Part shown: in pieces, positions 6,853-12,275 of the stretch
Layout: each line of letters starts with the position of its first letter
Position numbering within the stretch: position 1 is the stretch's first letter
Origin: Streptomyces sp. NRRL F-4489
Lineage (GTDB): Bacteria; Actinomycetota; Actinomycetes; Streptomycetales; Streptomycetaceae
Direction of reading: 5' to 3'
NCBI RefSeq assembly: GCF_001509485.1
Contig: NZ_LLZI01000045.1
Location: 1-12,275 of the forward strand
Length of the DNA stretch: 12,275 nucleotides
Program-made: the position numbers and the translations under genes
The notes under the pieces: model-generated
What the model saw: the letters and a program-made list of their open reading frames with translations, nothing else
The model's database searches: none
Told to the model about the DNA's origin: nothing

Positions 6853-6880
6853 CCCCGTTACGCACGGGGGCTCGCCCCGT
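6853..6880. repeat. Two mutually exclusive hairpins, CCCCGT / ACGGGG / CCCCGT
   Basis: ACGGGG (6864-6869) can pair with CCCCGT on the left (6853-6858, loop of five) or on the right (6875-6880, loop of five), but not both. It lies between two convergent terminators and is most likely terminator debris. Confidence 0.5.
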
Positions 6881-6893
6881 TCACTACCGGGTT

Positions 6894-6920
6894 CGTGCCC
6901 CTGCCCCTACCGGGGGCACG
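6894..6920 (-). terminator. Terminator hairpin of the HTH-ClpN gene
   Basis: CGTGCCCC (6894-6901) and GGGGCACG (6913-6920) are exact 8-bp complements with an 11-base loop. The hairpin starts 7 bases beyond the stop of the minus-strand gene. Confidence 0.65.
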
Positions 6921-6926
6921 CCCCCG

Positions 6927-7676
6927 TCACTTCCCCTCCTGCTTCTCCTGCTCGGCGGTGAACGCGGCGAGCGCCTCGGCGACGTACGCCTCGACCGCCG
7001 CCTTGCCGATGCCGAGGCGGGTGAGCGGGCCGTCGCCGTTCTCCCGCTCCAGCAGGGCCAGCAGGATGTGCTCGGTGCCGATGTAGTTGTGGCCCAGCCG
7101 CAGCGCCTCCCGGTAGGTCAGCTCCAGTGCCTTGCGCGACTGGGTGTCGAACGGGATGAGGGCGGGCACCGACTCGGCCGCCGGGGGCAGGGCCGCGGTC
7201 ATGGCCTCGCGGAAGGCTTCCGGCGTCACGCCCTGCGCGACCAGGGCCCGGGCGCCGATGCCCTCCGGCTCGCGCAGCAGACCGAGCGCGAGGTGCTCCG
7301 GGCGGATCTCGTCGTTGCCCGCCGCCTTGGTCTCGTTCTGGGACGCGATCACCACGTTCCTGGCCCGGGGGGTGAAGCGCCCGAAGCCCTGTGCGGGATC
7401 CAGGTCCGACCCCGCGCCCGGGTCCTTGGGGACGAAGCGCTTCTGCGCCGCCTGCTTGCTGACCCCCATGCTGCTGCCGATCTCGGTCCAGGAGGCGCCC
7501 GAGCGCCGGGCCTGGTCCACGAAGTGCCCGATCAGATGGTCCGCGATCTCACCGAGGTGATCGGCGGCGAGCACCGCGTCGGAGAGCTGCTCCAGCACGT
7601 CCGAGCGGCTCTTCTTGATGGCCTCGATCAGGTCGTCGAGGCGTACGGGATGGGTGGTGCGAAGAGGTTCCGTCAT
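6927..7676 (-). CDS. Helix-turn-helix plus Clp N-terminal (ClpA/ClpC-like) domain protein
   Basis: A 249-residue soluble protein with no ATPase domain. Residues about 61-82 (ASWTEIGSSMGVSKQAAQKRFV) read as a helix-turn-helix. Two Clp-N repeats follow, at about 97-163 (FTPRARNVVIASQNE ... IRPEHLALGLL) and 173-239 (FDTQSRKALELTYREA ... YIGTEHILLALL). In Clp chaperones this domain binds substrates or adaptors. Here it is attached to a likely DNA-binding segment, so the protein may be a regulator, or an adaptor with a DNA-binding function, rather than a chaperone. The ATG at 7676 is only six bases past a -10 (TATGGT), which implies a leaderless message and fixes the start. Two identical palindromes cover the promoter, suggesting autoregulation. 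Similar proteins are annotated in streptomycetes as Clp protease N-terminal domain proteins; I know of no assigned role. Confidence 0.88.
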   Translation of the reverse strand: MTEPLRTTHPVRLDDLIEAIKKSRSDVLEQLSDAVLAADHLGEIADHLIGHFVDQARRSGASWTEIGSSMGVSKQAAQKRFVPKDPGAGSDLDPAQGFGRFTPRARNVVIASQNETKAAGNDEIRPEHLALGLLREPEGIGARALVAQGVTPEAFREAMTAALPPAAESVPALIPFDTQSRKALELTYREALRLGHNYIGTEHILLALLERENGDGPLTRLGIGKAAVEAYVAEALAAFTAEQEKQEGK

Positions 7677-7677
7677 G

Positions 7678-7725
7678 CGTCAACCATAGGTTGACGATAG
7701 AGGGAGCGTCAACCCGTGGTTGACG
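7678..7725 (-). promoter_or_regulatory. Promoter with twin 19-bp palindromic operators for the HTH-ClpN gene
   Basis: CGTCAACC-N3-GGTTGACG occurs twice with exact arms, at 7678-7696 (centre ATA) and 7707-7725 (centre CGT), 29 bp centre to centre. On the minus strand a -35 TTGACG (7712-7707) lies in the upstream copy. A -10 TATGGT (7688-7683) lies in the downstream copy, with an 18-bp spacer. A start about seven bases past the -10 falls on the ATG. Any protein bound to either palindrome would block RNA polymerase. Confidence 0.85.
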
Positions 7726-7773
7726 ATTGCTGTCAGGTGTCCAGTGGGGGCGACGGCGCCCGGTGCCGCCCGG

Positions 7774-8655
7774 CTACCGCGCCTCGCCGGACAGATCCCG
7801 GTGGATGACCCGGGCCGCCGCCTCCACAGTGGCCACCCCGCGCTGCATGGTGTCGCTGCCGGTGGACAGGACCGCCATCGCGTAGTCGTTGCCGCTGCCG
7901 GTGAACGAGCCGACGCTGTGCACCCGCCACCCCTTCTCGGCGCGCGGCAGCCAGCCGTTCTTCACGTGCACGGTCGCCGAGGCCGGCGCCCCGGCGGGCA
8001 CGCCCCACCGCTGGTCCGGGGCGACCCGCCGCATCAGGTCGAGCGCGTAGTCCCGGGAGGCCGGGCCGAGCACCGCGTTGTCCGACGTCAGCAGCCGCAT
8101 CAGGGTGAGCTGGTCGGCGGCGGTGATCTGGGTCAGCCCCCAGGAAGCGCCGGGGCCGGGCACGGTGTGACGCATCCCGGCGAGGTCCAGGAAGTGCTGG
8201 ACCCCGGCCGCGCCGACCTGGTGCCACAGGGCGTTCGTCGAGGCGTTGTCCGACTTGGTGATCATGGCGGTGGTCAGCGCGACCTCGTGCGGCGTCAGCG
8301 TCCGGTGCGCCTCCTCGGCCTGCCGCAGCAGCGCCCCGAGGACGGTGACCTTGACCACGCTCGCCGAATCGAAGGGCGTACGCGCCCGGAACTCGCAGCT
8401 GGTCCCCGAGTGGCGGTCGTACAGCGCGACAGCGGAAGTCCCCTGGCGGCCCTGGAGCGCCGTGGCGATGTCGCGGGACAGGGCGGGGGCCAGACCCGGC
8501 TGGGGCGAGTGGCAGACGACCTTGTCGCCGTCCGCGGCGGCGCCGGTGCTCGCCGCGGCGGGGCCCGCCGCGCCCAGTACGGTGGCGGCCGCTCCGGCGG
8601 CCACCAGGGCGGCCAGTCCGCGGCGTACGCGGCGTGCGATGCGTGATCCGTGCAT
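7774..8655 (-). CDS. Secreted serine hydrolase, beta-lactamase/transpeptidase-like fold
   Basis: A 293-residue exported protein. Residues 1-36 are a signal peptide: positively charged MHGSRIARRVRRG, an Ala/Leu/Val core, then AGPAAAS. The active site follows the penicillin-recognising pattern: Ser99-Val-Val-Lys102 (SxxK), Ser135-Asp-Asn137 (SDN) and Lys232-Asn-Gly234 in place of KTG. The SxxK to SDN distance is only 36 residues against about 60 in class A beta-lactamases, and no Glu166 equivalent is visible in the PGPGASWGLTQIT stretch. True penicillinase activity is therefore doubtful; a cell-wall peptidase or other hydrolase is as likely. Cys48 and Cys87 could form a disulfide. The ATG at 8655 is chosen because it begins the signal peptide; the frame stays open upstream to 9108 without family-like sequence. 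A weak AGGA lies upstream. The HTH-ClpN gene, 97 bases further on, has its own promoter. Confidence 0.85.
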   Translation of the reverse strand: MHGSRIARRVRRGLAALVAAGAAATVLGAAGPAAASTGAAADGDKVVCHSPQPGLAPALSRDIATALQGRQGTSAVALYDRHSGTSCEFRARTPFDSASVVKVTVLGALLRQAEEAHRTLTPHEVALTTAMITKSDNASTNALWHQVGAAGVQHFLDLAGMRHTVPGPGASWGLTQITAADQLTLMRLLTSDNAVLGPASRDYALDLMRRVAPDQRWGVPAGAPASATVHVKNGWLPRAEKGWRVHSVGSFTGSGNDYAMAVLSTGSDTMQRGVATVEAAARVIHRDLSGEAR

Positions 8656-8844
8656 GAGGGGGTCCTGTCCCGGTGTGGGCGCCGCCCGCCGGCCTCCTCT
8701 GGCGGAGGCCCGCCCGGTATCCCACCGGCTACGGCGATCAAACGACGGCCCGTGCCCCGAAGCGGGCACCCCGAAAGCATGCGGGCCGCCGGTCCGGGTG
8801 GTGAAGACGCGCCGGGTGTGATATTCGCCAAACGGGCAAGAGGG

Positions 8845-8870
8845 GCATCCCGCCCGGAGCGCCGGGATGC
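8845..8870. repeat. Perfect inverted repeat upstream of the serine hydrolase
   Basis: GCATCCCG (8845-8852) and CGGGATGC (8863-8870) are exact complements with a 10-base loop. It lies about 190 bases upstream of the hydrolase start, in the 360-base stretch between it and the glucosidase terminator. It could be a regulator site or a hairpin; no gene is visible around it. Confidence 0.55.
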
Positions 8871-8951
8871 GGGGGTGCGCACCGGCGGCCGGAATAGCGG
8901 GGACGCCGGTATACGGGGGCGCCCGGGTGCCGGGACGCACGCCGGCACGGC

Positions 8952-8983
8952 TACCAGGGCGTGCGATTACCAGGACGTGCGAT
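8952..8983. repeat. 16-bp tandem direct repeat
   Basis: TACCAGGGCGTGCGAT (8952-8967) is followed directly by TACCAGGACGTGCGAT (8968-8983), one mismatch. It is non-coding, between the glucosidase terminator and the hydrolase promoter region. Confidence 0.7.
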
Positions 8984-9014
8984 CGATCCCGCTCCCCGAC
9001 ACCCGCCACCGCCG

Positions 9015-9052
9015 GCCACCGGGGGCCGCGCGCCTCCGCGGCCCCCGGTGGC
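9015..9052 (-). terminator. Strong terminator hairpin of the alpha-glucosidase gene
   Basis: A 16-bp perfect GC-rich stem (9015-9030 with 9037-9052) and a six-base loop lie 19 bases beyond the stop of the minus-strand gene. This is the strongest hairpin in the window. It also shields the serine hydrolase from read-through. Confidence 0.85.
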
Positions 9053-9071
9053 GTACCCCTCTTCCGCGCGC

Positions 9072-10754
9072 CTACGGCAGCAGCGGCCGGCCCGGTTCCA
9101 TCCACCACGCCGCGGTGGACCCGGGGAGCGTCCCGGCCGGGCAGTCCCCACTGGCCAGCAGCGGTGCGCCGGACACCGGGGCCGGCACCGGCTCGGTGCC
9201 GAAGTTGACCGCGCAGACCAGTCCGTCCCCGCGGACGAACGCCAGGACCTCCGGCGCCGACTCCAGCCAGCGCAGCGTCCCGTCACCGAGCTGCGGCAGG
9301 CCCCGGCGCAGCTGGAGCGCCTCGCGGTACAGGTGCCAGAACGACCCCGTGTCGGCCACCGCCCGCTCCGCCGTGTGCCCCGCGAACGACGCCGGCTGCG
9401 GCAGCCAGGTCCGCTCCGCCGCCCCCGCGCTGAAGCCGTAGGGCGCGGTCTCGCCCGCCCAGGGGAGCGGCACCCGGCAGCCGTCCCGGATGTGCTGCCG
9501 GCTGCCGGTGCGGTGGAAGATCGGGTCGGTGAGCACCTCGTCCGGCAGGTCGTCGACCTCCGGCAGGCCCAGCTCCTCGCCCTGGTAGACGTACGCGGCC
9601 CCTGGGAGGGCCAGCATCAGCAGCGCCGCGGCACGGGCCCGCGCCGGGCCCAACGCGCCCTCTGGGGTGCCCGGTTCGCCCGCGTAACGGGTCACGGTCC
9701 GGACCTGGTCGTGATTGTTGAGCACCCAGGTAACCGTCGACCCGGTGTCCGCGATGTCGGTCAGCGCCTCGGAGATGACCTGGCGGAAGCGGCCGGCGTC
9801 CCAGCGCGCGGTCAGCAGGTGGAAGAAGAACGCCTGGTGCAGTTCGTCGGACCGGACGTAGGCGGCCTGCTCGCCCGGGGTGCGCACCGAGACCTCGCCC
9901 ACCAGGAGCCGGTCGTGGCCGTCCCGGGCCGTGTACTCCTCGCACAGCGCCCGCCACTCGCGCCACACCTGGTGCACCTCGGGTTGGTTCCAGGCCAGCG
10001 GGTTGACCGAGTCGCGGGTGCGCTCGTCGGCCGCGGGGTCGGGGGAGTCGGGGAGCTCGGGGTGCTTGAACAGGCCGGCGGCCACGTCGATCCGGAAGCC
10101 GTCCACTCCGCGGTCCAGCCAGAAGCGCAGCACCTTGTCGAAGTCGGCCGACACGTCCGGGTTCCGCCAGTTCAGGTCGGGCTGCTCGGGCGTGAACATG
10201 TGGAGGTACCACTGCCCCGGAGTGCCGTCCTCCTCGGTGATCCGGGACCAGGCGGGTCCGCCGAACATCGCCCGCCAGTTGTTGGGCGGCAGTTCACCGT
10301 GCTCCCCGCGCCCGTCGGCGAAGTGGAACATCGCCCGGGCCGGACCTCCCGGGCCTTCCTCCAACGCGGCACGGAACCAGGGGTGTTCGCTGGAGCAGTG
10401 GTTGGGCACGATGTCCAGCAGCACCTTCAGGCCGAGCCGGTGCGCGTCGGCCACCAGGCGGTCGAACTCGTCGAGGTCCCCGTATGCCGGGTCGACGTCG
10501 CGGTAGTCCGATACGTCGTACCCGTGATCGTGCTGCGGGGACGGGAAGAAGGGGCTCAGCCACACCCCGTCCACCCCGAGCTTCTTGAGGTACGGCAGCC
10601 CGTCGCGGACGCCGGCCAGGTCACCGATACCGTTCCCGGTGGTGTCCCGGAAGCTGCGGACGTAGACCTGGTAGATGACCGCGTCTCGCCACCAGCGCTG
10701 GGCCGTGTCCTGGGCGGGGGTCGGGTGGCCGCGTTCTGCGGTGGCTGTGAACAT
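9072..10754 (-). CDS. GH13 alpha-glucosidase (AglA-like)
   Basis: A 560-residue cytoplasmic glycoside hydrolase of family 13 that probably cleaves terminal alpha-linked glucose from maltose-type oligosaccharides. The sequence opens with WWRDAVIYQVYVRSF and GIGDLAG, typical of oligo-1,6-glucosidase/alpha-glucosidase relatives. Conserved regions are DIVPNH (114-119), GFRIDVA with nucleophile Asp223, VGEV with acid/base Glu287, and NNHDQ with Asp349, so the enzyme should be active. No signal peptide is seen. It resembles AglA, which in S. coelicolor follows malEFG; here no sugar transporter is adjacent. The ATG at 10754 leaves a short N-terminal tail; the ribosome site is poor (GTGGATC about 12 bases upstream). 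A -35 TTGACA and TTGC-type repeats lie upstream, suggesting control by a LacI-family sugar repressor. A very strong terminator follows. Confidence 0.93.
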   Translation of the reverse strand: MFTATAERGHPTPAQDTAQRWWRDAVIYQVYVRSFRDTTGNGIGDLAGVRDGLPYLKKLGVDGVWLSPFFPSPQHDHGYDVSDYRDVDPAYGDLDEFDRLVADAHRLGLKVLLDIVPNHCSSEHPWFRAALEEGPGGPARAMFHFADGRGEHGELPPNNWRAMFGGPAWSRITEEDGTPGQWYLHMFTPEQPDLNWRNPDVSADFDKVLRFWLDRGVDGFRIDVAAGLFKHPELPDSPDPAADERTRDSVNPLAWNQPEVHQVWREWRALCEEYTARDGHDRLLVGEVSVRTPGEQAAYVRSDELHQAFFFHLLTARWDAGRFRQVISEALTDIADTGSTVTWVLNNHDQVRTVTRYAGEPGTPEGALGPARARAAALLMLALPGAAYVYQGEELGLPEVDDLPDEVLTDPIFHRTGSRQHIRDGCRVPLPWAGETAPYGFSAGAAERTWLPQPASFAGHTAERAVADTGSFWHLYREALQLRRGLPQLGDGTLRWLESAPEVLAFVRGDGLVCAVNFGTEPVPAPVSGAPLLASGDCPAGTLPGSTAAWWMEPGRPLLP

Positions 10755-10795
10755 CTGCCGGGATCCACTTCTTACGGTGCAAGTCGGCGTGGCGC

Positions 10796-10850
10796 CTTGC
10801 TAGTTGCTGTGATGCATGCATGTTAGGTAACCGCGTCTTTTCGGTGTCAA
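10796..10850 (-). promoter_or_regulatory. Promoter and possible sugar-repressor site for the alpha-glucosidase
   Basis: On the minus strand a consensus -35 TTGACA (10850-10845) is followed, after a rather long 19-bp spacer, by TAACAT (10825-10820). Next come the palindrome ATGCATGCAT (10812-10821) and two adjacent heptamers, CTTGCTA (10796-10802) and GTTGCTG (10803-10809) as read on the plus strand. These resemble the direct TTGCAG-type repeats described for MalR upstream of streptomycete maltose genes. They would lie just past the transcription start. Confidence 0.5.
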
Positions 10851-10854
10851 CGGA

Positions 10855-11208
10855 ATGACGAAAGTCGGTCCGCCCCTGCCCGGATTGCGGGGAAAGCTGC
10901 CCAACTCCCGTACGGAACAGGCAAATACGCGAACACGGCGCATCACCACTTTCCATCCCGTCTGCTCCCCGCCCCCTGGTCATACGGGACGCACACCCTT
11001 CCCCTCCCCATGCCTACCGGTTGCGCAGCGGTTAGCCGCCCCGGAGCGGGGAACGAAAGAAAAGGCTTCGGCGCGGGCTCCGTGGGAGAAGACTTGCGGG
11101 GCGCGGGCTGCGCGGCGGGACGGTCCCCGGCCGGCGGACCCGAACGACGCGAAAAACGCGAACAATGCGGATATCTCGAACAATGAGGGCGCAGGGGAGA
11201 GGGCGAGC
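10855..11208. other. Non-coding upstream region of the padR-like gene
   Basis: About 350 bases between the divergent glucosidase promoter and the PadR start. An open frame continues through it in phase with PadR, but the translation is low-complexity, has no nearby usable start and shows no family similarity. Its 3' end holds a 9-bp degenerate tandem array (11141-11185), listed separately. I see no convincing -35/-10 pair for PadR. Confidence 0.5.
11141..11185. repeat. 9-bp degenerate tandem array before the PadR gene
   Basis: Five consecutive 9-mers read CGAACGACG, CGAAAAACG, CGAACAATG, CGGATATCT, CGAACAATG. The third and fifth are identical (11159-11167, 11177-11185). The array is unusually A-rich for this DNA and ends 23 bases before the GTG, so it may be a regulator-binding or transcription-start region. 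Confidence 0.5.
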
Positions 11209-11715
11209 GTGCGGCTTCCACTGCTGGCGCTGCTGGTCAGCGGACCCGCACACGGCTATGAACTCAAGCAGGCCCTGGAGGCGCTGCTGGGCGCGGCCTA
11301 CCCCCGGCCCAACATCGGCCAGATCTATGTCACCTTGGGGCGGCTGGAGAAGGCGGGCCTCATACAGGGCGAGGATGTCGAGCAACCGGACCGCCCGAAC
11401 AAGCGCACCTACCGGATCACCGCGGCCGGCCGCGAGACGGTGGCCGCATGGTACGAGGCCGCCACCGTCGAGCCCCGTGTCCGCGACGAGTTCTTCATGA
11501 AACTGGCCCTCGCCCAGCACTCCGGAGCCGCCGACCGGACGCTCCTGATCCGCAAGCAGCGCCGCCGCTACCTCCACCGCATGCGGGAGCTGACCAGGCT
11601 GGCGGTCTCCGCGGACCGGGACAACCGGATAGCCCACCTGCTGATAGAGGGCGCCATGCTGCACCTCCAGGCCGACCTCGAATGGCTCGAACGCTGCCAG
11701 GAGGAACTGGAATGA
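11209..11715 (+). CDS. PadR-family transcriptional regulator
   Basis: A 168-residue regulator. Residues 1-70 form the PadR winged helix: LPLLALLVSGPAHGYELKQAL, then NIGQIYVTLGRLEKAGLI (recognition helix region) and a wing with NKRTYRITAAGRE. The C-terminal half (about 85-168), including EFFMKLALAQH and a long helix ending EWLERCQEELE, is the Vir_act_alpha_C-type dimerisation part. The GTG at 11209 is chosen because AGGGGAG (11193-11199) lies nine bases upstream and the domain begins at once; no other start in the frame is near. Such regulators often precede an ABC transporter that they repress, with an ATGA overlap. Here an ATG does overlap the stop (ATGA at 11712-11715), but its frame ends after 15 codons, so no target gene is present. 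The effector is unknown. Confidence 0.88.
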   Translation: MRLPLLALLVSGPAHGYELKQALEALLGAAYPRPNIGQIYVTLGRLEKAGLIQGEDVEQPDRPNKRTYRITAAGRETVAAWYEAATVEPRVRDEFFMKLALAQHSGAADRTLLIRKQRRRYLHRMRELTRLAVSADRDNRIAHLLIEGAMLHLQADLEWLERCQEELE

Positions 11716-11748
11716 GCCCGGGAGCGGCCGGGGCTTGCGCTGCCGTGA

Positions 11749-11763
11749 CGGCTCGGTGAGCCG
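11749..11763 (+). terminator. Possible terminator after the PadR gene
   Basis: CGGCTC (11749-11754) pairs with GAGCCG (11758-11763) across a three-base loop, 34 bases past the stop. There is no T-run. Confidence 0.4.
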
Positions 11764-11821
11764 CCGGGGTCGCGGCTTCGGGCCTCCGTCCCTCCCGTCA
11801 CCGGGCGGATCGGATCGGCCT

Positions 11822-11870
11822 GAAGGTCGCCTTGAGCCGTAGCCGTGAAGGCCGCTTGAGCCGTAGCCGT
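11822..11870. repeat. 24/25-bp tandem duplication
   Basis: Two adjacent units (11822-11846 and 11847-11870) share GAAGG-(C/T)-CG ... CTTGAGCCGTAGCCGT and differ by one substitution and one inserted base. Confidence 0.75.
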
Positions 11871-12039
11871 TCCTCGGCCTGCGTCGCTGCCTCGGGTGGC
11901 TCCCTGGTCCGGGGATCGGTCCGCTGCCGCCTGAGCCATTGCCTCGGGCGGTCCGTTGCCCTGGGCCCGCCCCGGTGGCCTTTCCCTGGAATCGGCCCCC
12001 GTTGGTCCCGCCGCGGCCCGTCGCCTCCCGCTGTCCCGG

Positions 12040-12148
12040 CTGGCCGGTTACCTCTCACCCGCCCTCGTTGCCCGGTTGTCTCCCGTCGGCCCCGCTGACC
12101 GGCTACCTCTCGCGGCCCTCGTTGCCCCGTTGCCGCCCGCCGACCCCG
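12040..12148. repeat. 54/55-bp imperfect tandem duplication
   Basis: Units at 12040-12094 and 12095-12148 align along their length with scattered substitutions. Shared blocks include ACCTCTC, CCTCGTTGCCC and CGTTG/GGTTG. A partial third unit may begin at TTACCTTCCGCC (12149-12160). The two are diverged, so the duplication is not recent. Confidence 0.6.
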
Positions 12149-12219
12149 TTACCTTCCGCCGCACCCGCGTCATCCCCTTGACCTCACAGGGCGTTTCCCC
12201 CGGGCCCCAACCTCAGTTG

Positions 12220-12275
12220 TGCCGCCTGCCGCCTGCCGCCTGCCGCCTGCCGCCTGCCGCCTGCCGCCTGCCGCC
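12220..12275. repeat. Heptanucleotide tandem array (TGCCGCC), eight copies, reaching the window end
   Basis: Eight exact TGCCGCC units fill 12220-12275 with no mismatch, and the array may continue past the edge. A seven-base unit is not a multiple of three, so if it lay in a coding region each gain or loss would shift the frame. No gene can be seen around it in this window. Confidence 0.95.

Larger units (their letters stand above)
11716..12275. other. Gene-free, repeat-rich stretch at the window end
   Basis: About 560 bases in which no frame shows family-like protein or the sharp third-position G/C bias of the neighbours. Translations are low-complexity Arg/Pro/Ser. It contains a 24-25-bp duplication, a 54-55-bp duplication and a terminal heptanucleotide array. 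It may be an intergenic region worked on by replication slippage, or the decayed end of a lost gene. Confidence 0.6.

Noticed and set aside
5702..6865. 387-residue minus-strand open frame opposite the beta-sandwich repeats
   Set aside because: It is Gly/Ala/Asp-rich with no start signal. The opposite strand encodes three clear repeats.
7748..7761. Terminator hairpin between the serine hydrolase and HTH-ClpN genes
   Set aside because: The stem is only 5 bp (GGGCG/CGCCC) and has no T-run, too weak to list as a feature.
8656..9108. N-terminal extension of the serine hydrolase to 9108
   Set aside because: The added 151 residues run through a terminator and repeats, and would bury a good signal peptide that begins at the ATG at 8655.
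8961..10826. 621-residue plus-strand open frame opposite the alpha-glucosidase
   Set aside because: The antisense frame contains all GH13 catalytic motifs, and this frame also crosses the strong terminator hairpin.
12220..12275. CRISPR-like array at the window end
   Set aside because: The units are seven bases with no spacers; this is a simple tandem microsatellite.

Overview
The window looks like chromosomal DNA from a Streptomyces-type actinomycete. Base composition is very GC-rich, with an extreme third-position G/C bias in the real genes. GTG starts are common, and SDR, MerR, PadR, GNAT and DHA2-type MFS families lie in short transcription units. There is no RNA gene, CRISPR array, insertion sequence or phage gene. 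This reads as ordinary accessory/arm-type chromosome, not a mobile island.

Layout, left to right. (1) 102-770 (-): a GNAT acetyltransferase carrying an expanded Ala/Pro/Asp repeat. (2) 917-1783 and 1868-2230 (+): a short-chain dehydrogenase followed by a small MerR regulator. A MerR-type promoter/operator lies directly before the dehydrogenase, so the two probably form a self-contained sensor/enzyme unit. (3) 2322-3395 (-): an Rv2578c/SplB-like radical SAM protein with a LexA (SOS) box on its promoter and a C-terminal QLTLL that resembles a sliding-clamp-binding peptide. An SRPBCC protein (3565-4008, +) is divergent from it. (4) 4259-6742 (+): an unusual fusion of a DHA2-type 14-TM MFS domain to three carboxypeptidase-regulatory-like beta-sandwich repeats. 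(5) 6927-7676 (-): a compact helix-turn-helix plus Clp-N protein. Its promoter carries two copies of a perfect 19-bp palindrome, one over the -10 and one over the -35, and its transcript is predicted to be leaderless. (6) 7774-8655 (-): a secreted serine hydrolase of the beta-lactamase/transpeptidase fold. (7) 9072-10754 (-): a GH13 alpha-glucosidase with a very strong terminator hairpin. (8) 11209-11715 (+): a PadR regulator with no visible target gene after it. (9) 11716-12275: about 560 bases with no convincing gene but with several tandem repeats, ending in eight exact TGCCGCC units that run off the window.

How the genes work together: most units look independent and locally regulated. 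MerR probably controls the SDR, LexA the radical SAM protein, and the HTH-ClpN protein probably controls itself. A sugar-responsive LacI-type repressor encoded elsewhere may control the glucosidase. The most interesting candidates are the self-contained HTH-ClpN/twin-palindrome circuit and the SOS-controlled radical SAM protein with a possible clamp-binding tail. Neither is claimed as a proven new system.
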